A DNA stretch of 64,000 nt, taken from NCBI RefSeq assembly GCF_000143415.4, contig NW_003314265.1, positions 1,840,777 through 1,904,776 of the forward strand. The letters are read 5' to 3'. The notes under the pieces were generated by a model. It had not been told where the DNA came from, ran no database searches, and worked only from the letters and a program-made list of their open reading frames with translations. The DNA comes from Selaginella moellendorffii. Lineage: Eukaryota; Streptophyta; Lycopodiopsida; Selaginellales; Selaginellaceae. The position numbers were made by a program, and so were the translations under genes. This document shows, piece after piece, positions 47,340-57,615 of this stretch (the stretch's first letter is position 1; the number at the start of each line of letters is the position of its first letter).

Positions 47340-50300
47340 ATGGAGGCGCCTGGCGACGATGAGCTCGAGTGGATGGCGATGGAGCAGGGTCAGGCCATGG
47401 AGGAAGAGCTTCTCATGGATGAAGCGTTCTTTGATCAGATCCGGGGCTCCGATGGGTTTGAGGAGGGCAGGGGAGGGTTTGAAGATGTGAATGCCGGCGG
47501 CGGCGAGGATGCGCAGCGCGATCTGCCAGGTTTGGCCTACATTCTGAAATTTCTCATGGATTTTTCCTTTTCCCCTATAGTGAAGAGAAAGCTCGTGATT
47601 CCGGATGTGTGCGTGTCGCCAATCAAATCAAGGAGAGTCCAAGATGCTATAGCGAGAAAGGAATGCGCGATTGCCGTGGAAGAGGAAAGTACCATTGTTC
47701 TCGAAGACTGCCGCGAAGAAAGTTTTTATGGGGAAGAAAATTTTCGCGAAGAATTGGATCAACACCATTTCCCGCGAAAGCGTGCGGCGGACATTGCCGG
47801 GGAGCTGATTTCCATAACTGGGCCATCAGGTGAGCGAGTCTATGCCGAAGTTGATAGAAACTTCTCTCCTCAGCCGGTGCTGCGTGATAAGAAACAAGGT
47901 ATGATCATTTGGACTCGTGACGAACTTAACTCGACTTTGTTGCTCCAGACCAGCTTCTCTCGATGCCCATCGAGAAAATGATTGAACAACTGGAGCTCGA
48001 ACAGTTCAAACAAGTATGGCAGCTTTTCGTTCTTGATCAACTTATTTTCATGGATTTTCTCGAAGGCTTGCGAGCTCGCTGAGAAGGAAAAAGATCCTAT
48101 CGCTGTCTCAGCGGAGAGGATTGACCAGCTGTGGGTTGATAAATACTCGCCGAAGTCGTTCACCGAGCTTTTGAGCGATGAACAGATCAATCGAGAGGTA
48201 TGTCATGATTTTACGGATTGTTTCATGTGTGTAACGTTTTCATTAGTAGGTCTTAAGCTGGTTGAAGCAGTGGGATCTATGCGTTTACGGTGTTAAAAGG
48301 CACTCTACACCTAAAGAGGTTCTCAAAGCTTTGCAACAACACAAGCTTGGGCAACAACCTTCTGATAACAAGTTTAAACGATATGAGGCGAAGAGCAAAT
48401 GGAACAGCGTCAACGATAACAAGAGTTCTTCAGGTCATGACAAGAGCTCTTCAGGTGATAATAAGAGTTCTTCAGGTGACCGGCCAGATCAAAAGGTACT
48501 TCTTTGGTCCCTGCTACATGTACAACAGTTTTATGGCTTCTTTTAAGCAGGTCCTTCTTTTATGTGGCCCTCCGGGCCTTGGGAAAACGACGCTTGCACA
48601 TGTTGCAGCAAAGCATTGTGGATACCGCGTCGTCGAGGTTGGCATGTTCCTGTGATTCAAGTTCCTTGTATGTATCGTTTCAACTTATGCAGATTAATGC
48701 CAGTGATGATCGCACAGCGTCCTCTTTTCAGACCAAAATTTTGGATGCTCTTCAAATGAAGACAGTCACAGGAGATTCTAAGCCAAACTGTCTGGTAATT
48801 TCTCACTGTGGAAGATATACTGAATGCTATGTCATTGACAGATTCTTGATGAAATAGACGGAGCGGTCAGCGGCACGGAAGGGAAATCGTCTGTCAGTTT
48901 TTTAGTTGATCTGGTATGTGTCAATTTACACAACGTTAATTGAATAATTTTTGCTACAGCTTTCTGCAGAGGCGAAGGCTGTGTCTCGAAATGATAACGA
49001 CGATAAAATGTCCAAACCTCAAAGGAAGAAGACTGCCATCGCTCGACTATCTAGACCCGTAAGCTTGCGTCCTATAGAGAACCTCGCCAACTTTTGTGGC
49101 ACAGATCATTTGCATTTGCAACGACCTTTATGCTCCTGCCTTACGGCCTTTGCGTCAAATTGCCCGGTACCGCAACACCATCTCTTTTGTATCTTAACAG
49201 CAGTTTTGGCAGGATTCATATATTTTCTCCTCCAAGTCCTCATAGGATAGTGACAAGGTTGTAACTTTTTCATTTGCTCTTCAAAACCACTCACGGTGTC
49301 TATGCAGACTAAATTTCATTTGCAAGTCAGAAGGTTACAAGGTGGACACACGCGCTCTAGCTGCCCTCGCTGTGCACACTGGTAACAAACAATTGCTGTG
49401 GGCTCAAATTTTTGACTCGAATTACAGAATCAGATATTCGCTCGTGTTTAAACACTCTTCAGTTCTTGTTTCGGAACGGACAGTCGCTGAAAGCGGTAAT
49501 CCTGCCATTTTTTTCTATCAAGCTTTCTAAGGCGCTCTACTTTGCAGCTAGAAGTCGCTTCTCAGGTTATTGGTAAAAAAGACATGACCAGCAGCATGTT
49601 CGACATATGGCTTGAGGTAAGCTGCTTCCAATTCATTTTCTATCTGCTTAAGCGGTTTTGCTAGACATTCTGGACTAGAAACAGAACCAGAATGAAGCAG
49701 GCACACGCGGAGTTCAGTCGGGTCCATGACGTTTATGCGAACCAGTACGTTCTAAAGTTCTAGAAGTATTTGCTTATTTGCTAATGTTTTTATGCAGCGG
49801 AGAGTATGACCTTGGAATGGAGGGTATTTTTGAGAACTTCTTGCATGTGCATTATCATGATGTATACCTCCAAAAGACGGTAAATATCGAATTTGGTTTT
49901 TCTCTGCCTCATTGGTCTTCATTGCTACTTCTTAGCTTCAATGCCTGGAAGTGATAGGCGCGTCAGATATTTTTGGACGAAAAACAGCTTCGCAGCAGCA
50001 GTTTTTTCTGAATGGTACCGTTTGTTCTTGTTCCAAAGACCTTTTTCACTCTGCATGAAACAGCGTATCGACCTTCTTTTAAACTTGCTATTCGCCGTTT
50101 GATTTCGCAGCCTGTTCGGCCTAAGCTTGAGTGGCCGAAATCATTTCAGAGGTATGGTTTAATATTGTAGAAAGTCTGTACTGATGGGTTTCTGTCGTTC
50201 CAGAAATCGTCAAGTCCATGCAGCAAACACAGAAATTTTGAAGTCGTGGCTGACTTCAATGACACTGGCCCTATCGCGAACCATTTTGTGTCCCTCTTTG

Positions 50301-51208
50301 ATCCAGGATGTTCTTTCTCCTTTGTTATCGATTTTGGCTCCCAAGTTGCGGCCCGTAAGAACTAGATAACGTATTTTCAGCGTGCTGATGCCGTGGTACG
50401 TGCAGGTTGCGTCTAATCTTCTTTCTCAGCAAGAACGCGAAGACCTTAAGCAGCTTGTGGATACAATGATAAGTTATGGACTTCGGTACAAGAAGTCCAA
50501 GGCTGACAATCTCACAGTACAAAAGTTCTCGGGGGAAGCATTCCTGTTAGATCCTCCACTGCACACCTTTATAACCTTCAAGGTAATCGTTATTGTTTCT
50601 GTTTTATAAGTTTTGAAGTTCATTCTTCCTTACCTATCAGGAATACGCCCACAGCCATGGAGAACTTTCTTCAACCATTCAACAGATGCTGAGCCACGAG
50701 GTGCAGAAGTTCATACACAAAGAATGCATGCGTAATGCGATATTTCAGGTTGAAATAGAAGCGATAAAACGCGAAACTGCAAAGCGGTCCTCTAAACCAT
50801 TCCAGCAGAAGCCATCTGTTTCTGCCAACAATAATACCATCGTCAAGTCTACTACCATTGAAAAGAGGACAATCGTATCAGCTTCAACATCCACTGGAAA
50901 ACTCGTGACAACATCTAAGACCGAAGTTGTCAAGGCAAACACTGTCTTGAAGAAAGCTTCTTTCTTTGACAGGTAGGCTCGTTGTGCTGTTCAAATCCAC
51001 ACTGTCGTTGCAGGTTTAGAACAGGAAGCACGGAAGGCCACTCCTCCAAAAGGGAAGTTTCAACAGCTAAAAGAGATTCGAGGCCATTGCTCTTTAAATT
51101 TCACGAGGTCGGACGCTTCTCTTTGTGGTGCATAGCTGAGCGTTTTCTTTGCTTCAGGGATTTACAAACGCGGTGAAGAAGCCCGTCCTTATGCGTGATT
51201 TTCTATGA
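47340..51208 (+). CDS. CTF18: CTF18, alternative clamp-loader large subunit
   Basis: AAA+ subunit of the CTF18-RFC complex, which loads PCNA and supports sister-chromatid cohesion. Twenty-three exons: 47340-47529, 47581-47898, 47949-48013, 48066-48197, 48250-48495, 48551-48637, 48693-48794, 48842-48913, 48960-49058, 49105-49166, 49213-49257, 49308-49381, 49428-49495, 49548-49616, 49665-49744, 49798-49879, 49936-50014, 50064-50151, 50204-50354, 50406-50582, 50641-50972, 51014-51107, 51158-51208; about 920 aa. The N-terminus is acidic. [18 protein letters not shown] leads into the AAA+ domain, with Walker A GPPGLGKT (about 322-329) and Walker B ILDEIDG (about 381-387). [34 protein letters not shown] and the C-terminal [16 protein letters not shown] are CTF18 hallmarks. 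Before Walker A lies a Ser/Gly/Asp repeat (KSSSG units, 48415-48483). The C-terminal half of exon 21 is Ser/Thr/Lys-rich. Duplicate copy destroyed (60619-60779). Confidence 0.93.
48415..48483 (+). repeat. Coding 21-nt tandem repeat in CTF18 exon 5
   Basis: Three imperfect units of about 21 nt encode KSSSGH/D blocks between the conserved trp-rich [11 protein letters not shown] segment and the Walker A exon. It looks like a recent in-frame expansion in a loop that tolerates length change. Confidence 0.7.
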
Positions 51209-51416
51209 GCGCGATGATCGTGTACTTCTCCTTTTAGGTGCGTGTCCAGCGATTTTTTTCCCTTTAGGTAGAGTTTGATTCTTGATTTGCAGCTGCTGTT
51301 TTGTAGCTAAGCTTCGATTAATAATTATGGACACTCAAATCCAATAACTTAAGAGAATCAAAGCTGATTTATTTCGTTCAGAATCCCCTCCCTTTTCTTT
51401 TGAAGCTGTTGTTTCA

Positions 51417-53039
51417 ATGGCGACAATGGCGGCTGCTGCAGCTTCAGCATTCTGCTCTATTCGGTCTTCCAATGGAAATGGCCACTGGGTAACGAGGGTT
51501 CTCCGGTGTTTCAGATGTAAATCTCTTTCTTCCATATTTTATTTTGTTAGGCTTCTGGATACGTTCCAACAAGGCCCTGGGCTCTTCGAATTCATAGCAT
51601 TGCGGAGCCGAATTTGCGAATGTGAGTCACCTCCTACCCTGTGTTTTGTTGTTTTTTCGTTGCTTATATCTCTCTCAGGTGCTCTGAGACAAGGAGCAAC
51701 TTTTGCATTTGTGCTGCTGCTGCTGATTCCAGCCAGGCATCACAATCGAGCAAAGAGATTGATCGATTGATAGATAAGCTGCGGAGCACAGACTCCCAAC
51801 TTGTGAGTGAGTCGGAAAGAACCGGCTACTTAGATAATGATCACTGAAAGTTTTGTTTTTCCTTTTTATTCTCTAGCTACCACAGATAGTTGCGGAGAAT
51901 GTCCTGGCGTTTGATAGTAAGTTCTGGCTTCGACTGGCTACCAGGACAGACCTTTGTAAATCGGAAGATGATAAGGTAAGGTTTCATCCATTTCGTATTA
52001 TCTTGTTGTAAAGAATTAAATTTGGAAGGTGGATCTTGAAGAGCTTGCATCGAACATAATGCAGCTAGTCGAGCGGATTGTACAGAAGACAGAGGTTTAC
52101 ACACATCTGTTATCACCCAATTTTTGTCTGAAAGAATGTTTATTTGTCTGAATGAACAGGAAAAGATTGAAACTTCCACAGATGTGCTTATGGCGATTCT
52201 AGAGCCAGTCGCAGGCTCCAAAAACGAAGAAATTGTCTGGCCGCCTCGTGATCCTGATGCGTTGCAAAGAGTCAGAAAGGTATCTCTGTTTTGGTAGATG
52301 TTTGTTCTTTTTAAATTCCTTTTTTCTTCTTTCTCAATCTCAGGAGCTGATGCACAGGGAAAGTTCCGGCTACTTGGATGACGGTTTTCTCGCAGAAGTG
52401 AACGCTCAACTTCGTCAGGTATGGATGGAAGGTTTCCTTTCTTTTATTTTCATATATTTTTACATTTTTCGTTGCTAGAAAGGCCAAAAAAGATGCTGAT
52501 AAGCCCGGATTGCTGGCTTTGCTACAAAAAGTGCTACAACTTTATGCAGCAACGTTTCTTGCAAAGACAAGCTATGCCAAGAGAGGTTTGTAGCTTCAAT
52601 CGTTTCTCACAACAAACTTACGCTGTAATCCTTTTTTCTTTGTTTGATATAAGCAGATGGAGTCGTAGACGAAGCTGAGGAACTGCTCGAGAATATAATC
52701 TCAGGTTCGCTTTTGCATCTTCCTTTTCTCGTGGTTAGCTAGACAAGTTCTATTTTTTATAGCTGACAGCGAAGCTTGGGATAGCATGATAAGGTCCGGA
52801 GTGGACTTGGGCGGTGGCCCAGTTAAGAGCGTAGATCTTCGCAAAATGGCTAAGAAACGCATTGAACGAATTCTTCTTAGAACAGTAAGTCTCATTGCTT
52901 CATTTTTTTTCTTTTCTTGGTTTTTTGAGCAAAAGGTTATAAGCAGGAAGGTGGCTCTTACAAGCAAAGAATTCTCGTTGAGTACTTGAAAGAGATTGAG
53001 AGAAGCGTGGATATGGTTGTAGCAGCCTTTTCTTCCTGA
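51417..53039 (+). CDS. Conserved plant protein, probably plastid-targeted, copy 1
   Basis: I recognise a conserved plant family but cannot name a function. Eleven exons: 51417-51488, 51551-51621, 51679-51802, 51877-51975, 52029-52094, 52160-52279, 52344-52418, 52483-52585, 52657-52704, 52763-52884, 52947-53039; 330 aa, all GT-AG. The first 65 residues are rich in A, S, R and N with almost no acids, typical of a chloroplast transit peptide. The mature part is helical and acidic: VAENVLAFDSKFWLRLATRT, QKTEEKIETSTDVLMAIL, the motif WPPRDPDALQRVRKE, DDGFLAEVNAQLRQAKKDAD, LLQKVLQLYAATFL and RTEGGSYKQRILVEYLKEIE. No membrane segment or catalytic motif is visible. For exon 8 the acceptor is AAAG/GCC at 52482, not the earlier CTAG, to hold frame. 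It follows CTF18 by 208 bp on the same strand. Confidence 0.85.
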
Positions 53040-54240
53040 GTTGTTTATAAACTATTACACTTTTTATTCTTTTTACATACATTTTAAAATTTCAAGGTCT
53101 AAAGGATTAGGGTGCCTTTGTGAAACTGTGGTTGACGTAACCTCATTTTATATAAGGAGAAAACGTTCTCTTTCGTGCTTGTGTGTCGTCACACTATCCA
53201 TGGCAACCATATCTCCTAGGTTTGATTGGTACTACTTACTCATCTTGTTGCCATACTTAAGCATGTGGAGCTGTCTCACGGATTATGTCACTGGGAGGAG
53301 GAAAATAGCTTGCAAAAAGCACACTTGATGGATTTGCTACAGATCGTTCTCCTAGCTGGTCCCCTTTTGGAGAAGCATCTCCATTTGTTGCTTGGTTTGT
53401 AAGGTTAACTCCTTCGCTCCTAGTATGAATCAATTATTGATCCTCGAGCTCATCATGCTCCAGTTGATCAGCCATCTACTTCACTCTGAATGCTTCTCCC
53501 TTCTTTCTCCAAGATACTTTTGGTTCAAGAGCTCTACTGACCATTATGGCTTGCAAAGCTCTACATCCTGAAAGTGTCCGCTGCTAGCAGATTAGAGAAG
53601 GGAAACTCTCGTCTGTCTTGTGAATTATGCATATACCACAAACCTTGATGACTCCAGGATCTCTCATTAACTTAGAAGAAGAAGCTAGTGCATAAGTAAA
53701 GTAAAGGAAGCCATGGCTAAGTAACAACTAAAGAAGAATTCCCTTCTTGTTCTCCAGAATTCATCTTAAGCGAGCCAATGTAATGCAGCTAACTGTGAGC
53801 CCTATGTTCGCTAAAAAGCAATAGTGTTGGGTAAGTATCACAGAGCTAATGTTTATGCCATTGGGTTTTATTAGGAGGTGAGGCAAAACATTTCTCTAGG
53901 TGCTTAAGGTGTTAAGAATAATAATTTTTTTGCAAGCAAGTGAATTTTGTTGTAGTTGTAATAACATATTAACTCCATTGATTTCTTGCATTTTTAATTA
54001 CACAATAAAGATTTTAGCATTATAATGGTTTACTATGCTTAAGCTTGTTGTGCAAAACACCCTCATTAGGGAAAGAACTTTAAGCATACAGTGATTGTGA
54101 ATTTAGCCTATACCATCCAAATTCAAAATAAAACTTGCGTATTGAAAGATATCACATCCACAAACTTTAAGTGCTGATCTATCAAAATATCTAACATGGA
54201 GTGAAATTTATACAGTGTGAAAAATTATATATGTGGCATT
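53040..54240. other. Downstream flank of unit 1, shared with unit 2
   Basis: Matches 62497-63625 in unit 2 with many small differences. A stretch at about 53270-53580 is the most conserved, and its reverse strand in unit 2 has a short ORF (62792-62998), but frames are not kept open between the copies. No recognised gene is supported; it could be an old gene fragment. Confidence 0.45.
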
Positions 54241-54374
54241 GATTTGGACTTTGCCATGCATATATTGCAAATAACAATATATGTCTGTTTGCTATGTATA
54301 CATGGCAAACAATAATACATGCTTATTTGCTATGTAAAAATGGGGACAACAATACATGTATGTGTTTAAAATAT

Positions 54375-55160
54375 TATTTTGTGAGGCACACATATGTGTT
54401 ATAAAAAGTTAAACATATTTGTGTTTTTCAGTAATATATTTTATAGGCTTCTACCTACGCTACCCACCTTACCATAAAATAAGCATGAAATAAAGAAAAC
54501 TTTAAGAAAATCTATATAACTAACTTCTAAATTTGAGTTTCCCAAGAACTCATCTAGCTTAGCATTATATAAATCCAAGGACACTTAACCTTAAATATTT
54601 TTAAAATTTTAAGCATATAAGAAAGATACATTTTTTTATAATTTGTTTTTTAATATTTAAACCTTTATAAATCATTTTCTTTTTAATTGCTTCCTTACAA
54701 ATTTACGCCTTTATGAACAACAATTGAAAATTACAGTTCTTCCAAGAGTTCTATTCTTTTGACATCTTACCCTTTAGGTCAAATCCAACCCAAGTAAACT
54801 CAATTACCAAATATCAATTTCAATATATAGTGTGATTCCCTTAGAAATTAACAGAGTTAATATAAAATTACTCTAAAACTATAAATTTTAACGTCCTGAG
54901 ATATCACATATTTAAACTTAATCACATATAACTCTAAGTATCTTAACCAAGTTGGAAAAAGACATTTTTCCTTTATATTTGAACTTTTAAAGATTGTTTT
55001 TTGAATTATTATTATTGGTTGTTTATAGTATATTTGCTGAGGGGACGTGTACCTAGGGTGGGCAGTTTGTAAACAATTGTAAAATTTTACAAAATATATG
55101 AAAAAAAACACATGTATATTTAATTATTGTAAAACATATGTATGACTCACAAAATAATAT
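54375..55160. mobile_element. Foldback/MITE-like element at the duplication junction
   Basis: The ends are imperfect inverted repeats. AAAATATTATTTTGTGAGGC with the following CACATATGTG at 54375-54410 recurs inverted at about 55120-55160, and CTACCCACCTTA near 54463-54474 recurs inverted at about 55050-55062 (TAGGGTGGGCAG). The interior, about 0.55 kb, is A/T-rich without ORFs of note. Its right end coincides with the junction where unit 2 begins. Nonautonomous DNA-element status is inferred from the inverted ends alone; no target-site duplication could be fixed. Confidence 0.55.
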
Positions 55161-55166
55161 TTTAAA

Positions 55167-57018
55167 TCGGGAGATTATCAGCTCCACAAGCAAGTATTGG
55201 AGCTGGAGGCACGGCTATCAGTCACAGGTAGAGAAAATTCCTTTTATCATCCATACGTTGTCTAATGTGTTTTCCTCCTTGCCAGATTCTAACTTAAAGC
55301 AAGCGAAGCAAGAGTCCTTTGAGAAGAGCAAAAAAATCGTTTCATTGGAGAGCGAAGTAGATTCTCTCCAGGTGAGTGCTATAGATCGATATTTTGGACT
55401 GGAAGTGACTGTGCTGTGGGTAGAAGCGGGCATCTGGCGATTTGGAGAAGAAAATTCAGAGTCTGGAGGCAAAGGCGGAAGAATTATCAAAGGTGGAATT
55501 TGTCGGTCGTACTTTCTTGTTGTTCTGTCGTAACACCGCGACTTTTAGGTGGAACAACTCGAGGGGAACTTGAAAAAGTCGAGGGAAAACGCACAGAAGT
55601 TGCAAGACAAGCTGGAATTGTCGGAAGCGAAAGTTCATGAGCTAACCACAAAACTCGCACAGGTTTGCACGAAGATTATCCTTTTCGAATCCTTTGATGC
55701 GAGAAAGATTCTCTTTTTCTAACCAGGCCGAGAAGAGCAGTACCCATCTGCGAAAGAAAACGCGTGATGCTGAAGAGGCACGTAAGATAGCTGAGAATCT
55801 TCTGCTAAAGGCAAAGTCCGAGGCAGCTGCAAAGGCTCAGGAACTTTATAAGGTGTTTCGATTTTTCATTCGTCGTTCGTTGTGACAAGATTTGCAGGTT
55901 TACGAGGCTTGGCTGCCACCATGGGTCGCGGGCCGACTAGCGCAGATACAGGTAAGAAGTGTTTTCGTTGATATTTTCATTCATCTGTTGTGCGTGTATA
56001 GTCAACTTCGGCAGTGTATTGGACCCTGTACGGTGAACCAGTTTTTAAGAAAGCTGCGGAGCACGTAAGCCGATTATTTCTTCAATAGCATGTCTCATCT
56101 ATAACCATTATTTGTATCAGGCCTCTCGACACGCCACAACGGCGAAGGAATGGGCTCAACCTCACGTAGATACTCTTAAGAAGGTACACATTATCTTGCT
56201 TTTGTCAATGGCTTTAAGATGAGCTTCGTTTTTTCTCCAGAAAGTAGGCCCTTCTGCGAGTGCGTACTGGCTCCACGAACGGCAAAGTTCTGGCTTCTAA
56301 AGTGTCAGAGGCCTACAATGTTCACTTGTCGCCCCACTTTGTTAAGGCGAACGAACAACTTATGCCTCGCATCAAGGTCTGCAATCGTCCATGTATCGGA
56401 TAGGTTTCTTACATCCTTTCTCTCATTTGCAGTCTCTACGGAAACAGCTTCGGCCGCACGTAGACAAAGCTGCTGCGTACGTCCGTCCTTATTACGAGAA
56501 ATCTCAAGAATACGCTGCTCCTCACATCGAAAAGGTGCAGCAAGTTTCCAAGGAGGCACTGTCCTCGGCTGTAAATTATCACAATAAGGTAAGTCTTAGA
56601 AGCCGAATATTACTGGCAGCTTCTGATTCTTCTCACTTACTTTCAGATGCAAAACTCAGTTCGCGGGCTTTTATTGAAGCACGAGGTGGCGAGCAAAGAG
56701 CTCGTTTGGTTTCTCGTAAGAGATTTATTTCCGGTTGCGTGTTTGCCAGCTCTAATTTACTTCTCCTCTCTTAGGCGATGGCGATTTTGGTGCTACCAGC
56801 GGCTGTAGCGATGCATTTGGTGTTGAGTACCTTCAGGTAAAGAGTCAAACTTGAGCTTGCACTCTCAAGCAAACTGACTAGAAAACTTGGCACTCCAGTG
56901 GTAGCAAGAAGGTGAAGAAGCCGAGCCGGAGCCACGCCAACGCGCACAAAAAGTCCAAAAAGTCCAAGCATCTTCATCGGTGGCGACAAGCGCAGAGAAG
57001 CACGCAGAGAAGCAGTAG
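55167..57018 (+). pseudogene. Coiled-coil membrane protein gene, truncated copy 2
   Basis: Copy of 41733-43625. It lacks the promoter, start codon and signal peptide because the duplication junction falls inside exon 1; the sequence immediately upstream is foldback-element DNA. In the exon matching 42812-42955, an 8-nt deletion (AATACTGT missing after GCGTACTGG, at about 56270) shifts the frame. The TM-proximal exon has lost 15 nt in frame (near 56685), and the last exon has lost about 13 nt (near 56973), a second shift. Splice sites are otherwise mostly kept. The combination makes a functional product unlikely. Low overall divergence from copy 1 suggests the duplication is not very old. Confidence 0.88.
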
Positions 57019-57615
57019 GGAAAAAAAAATCAAGTGGCCTTGTCAAGATTGAAATCTTTCCGGATATATCCCTCGCGCTTACTGCTGGCTCCTTTGGACA
57101 CGTGTATAAAAACACTAAAACTTTTGTGTACGGGCAAAATAACCTCAGTTCCACTTATATAATAGTTGATGTCCACGAATCATCATTGGTTGCAGCCCTT
57201 TTGATATTTAAGTTCCAACAAAAAACATCACATGACTGCTTACTATATCCTTTGAAAGCCTTTTTTCTCTCTAACGTACTCAAGTCCAGGTCAAGAGGCT
57301 ATATATATTAATCCGCATTTCTTCCACGTCTTAGTGTGTTTGGCTATGGTGATTTTCTTCTGACACATTAGAGTGGATCGAGTTGTAATGACTTCTATAG
57401 AGCTCTAATAAAGCCCTAGCTTATAACGCTGGAAATCTCTCCAGCTCCCGCAGCAGATGAGATTTAACTGGCATTTGGATTGAAGCGGAGTGCGAGGTGA
57501 GATTTTCGATCTGAGAAAGCAGCATTTCGATTAGAGTGGGGCCGATTTGGATCTGCGAGGAGGGAGGGCCGATCGATATTTCTTTGTCGCTCGCGCTGAA
57601 TCGATCTCGATCGCG
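57019..57615. other. Upstream region of PHO1 copy 2
   Basis: The counterpart of 43626-44321, shortened by several small deletions (for example around 57425-57450 and 57570). No gene is seen. The different indels could change expression of the second PHO1 gene. Confidence 0.5.

Larger units (their letters stand above)
41733..55165 (+). repeat. Unit 1 of a tandem segmental duplication
   Basis: From the word ATCGGGAGATTATC in exon 1 of the coiled-coil gene onwards, this unit recurs in the same order and orientation from 55167 to the window end. Offsets between matching sites are about 13,434 at the start, 13,294 at the PHO1 ATG and 13,279 at the CTF18 ATG, so the period is about 13.4 kb with small indels. 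Introns as well as exons are closely similar, so this is a DNA-level duplication and not retroposition. Confidence 0.92.

Noticed and set aside
53041-53328. 95-codon plus-strand ORF after the plastid-protein gene
   Set aside because: The frame is not preserved in the duplicated unit and no domain is visible.
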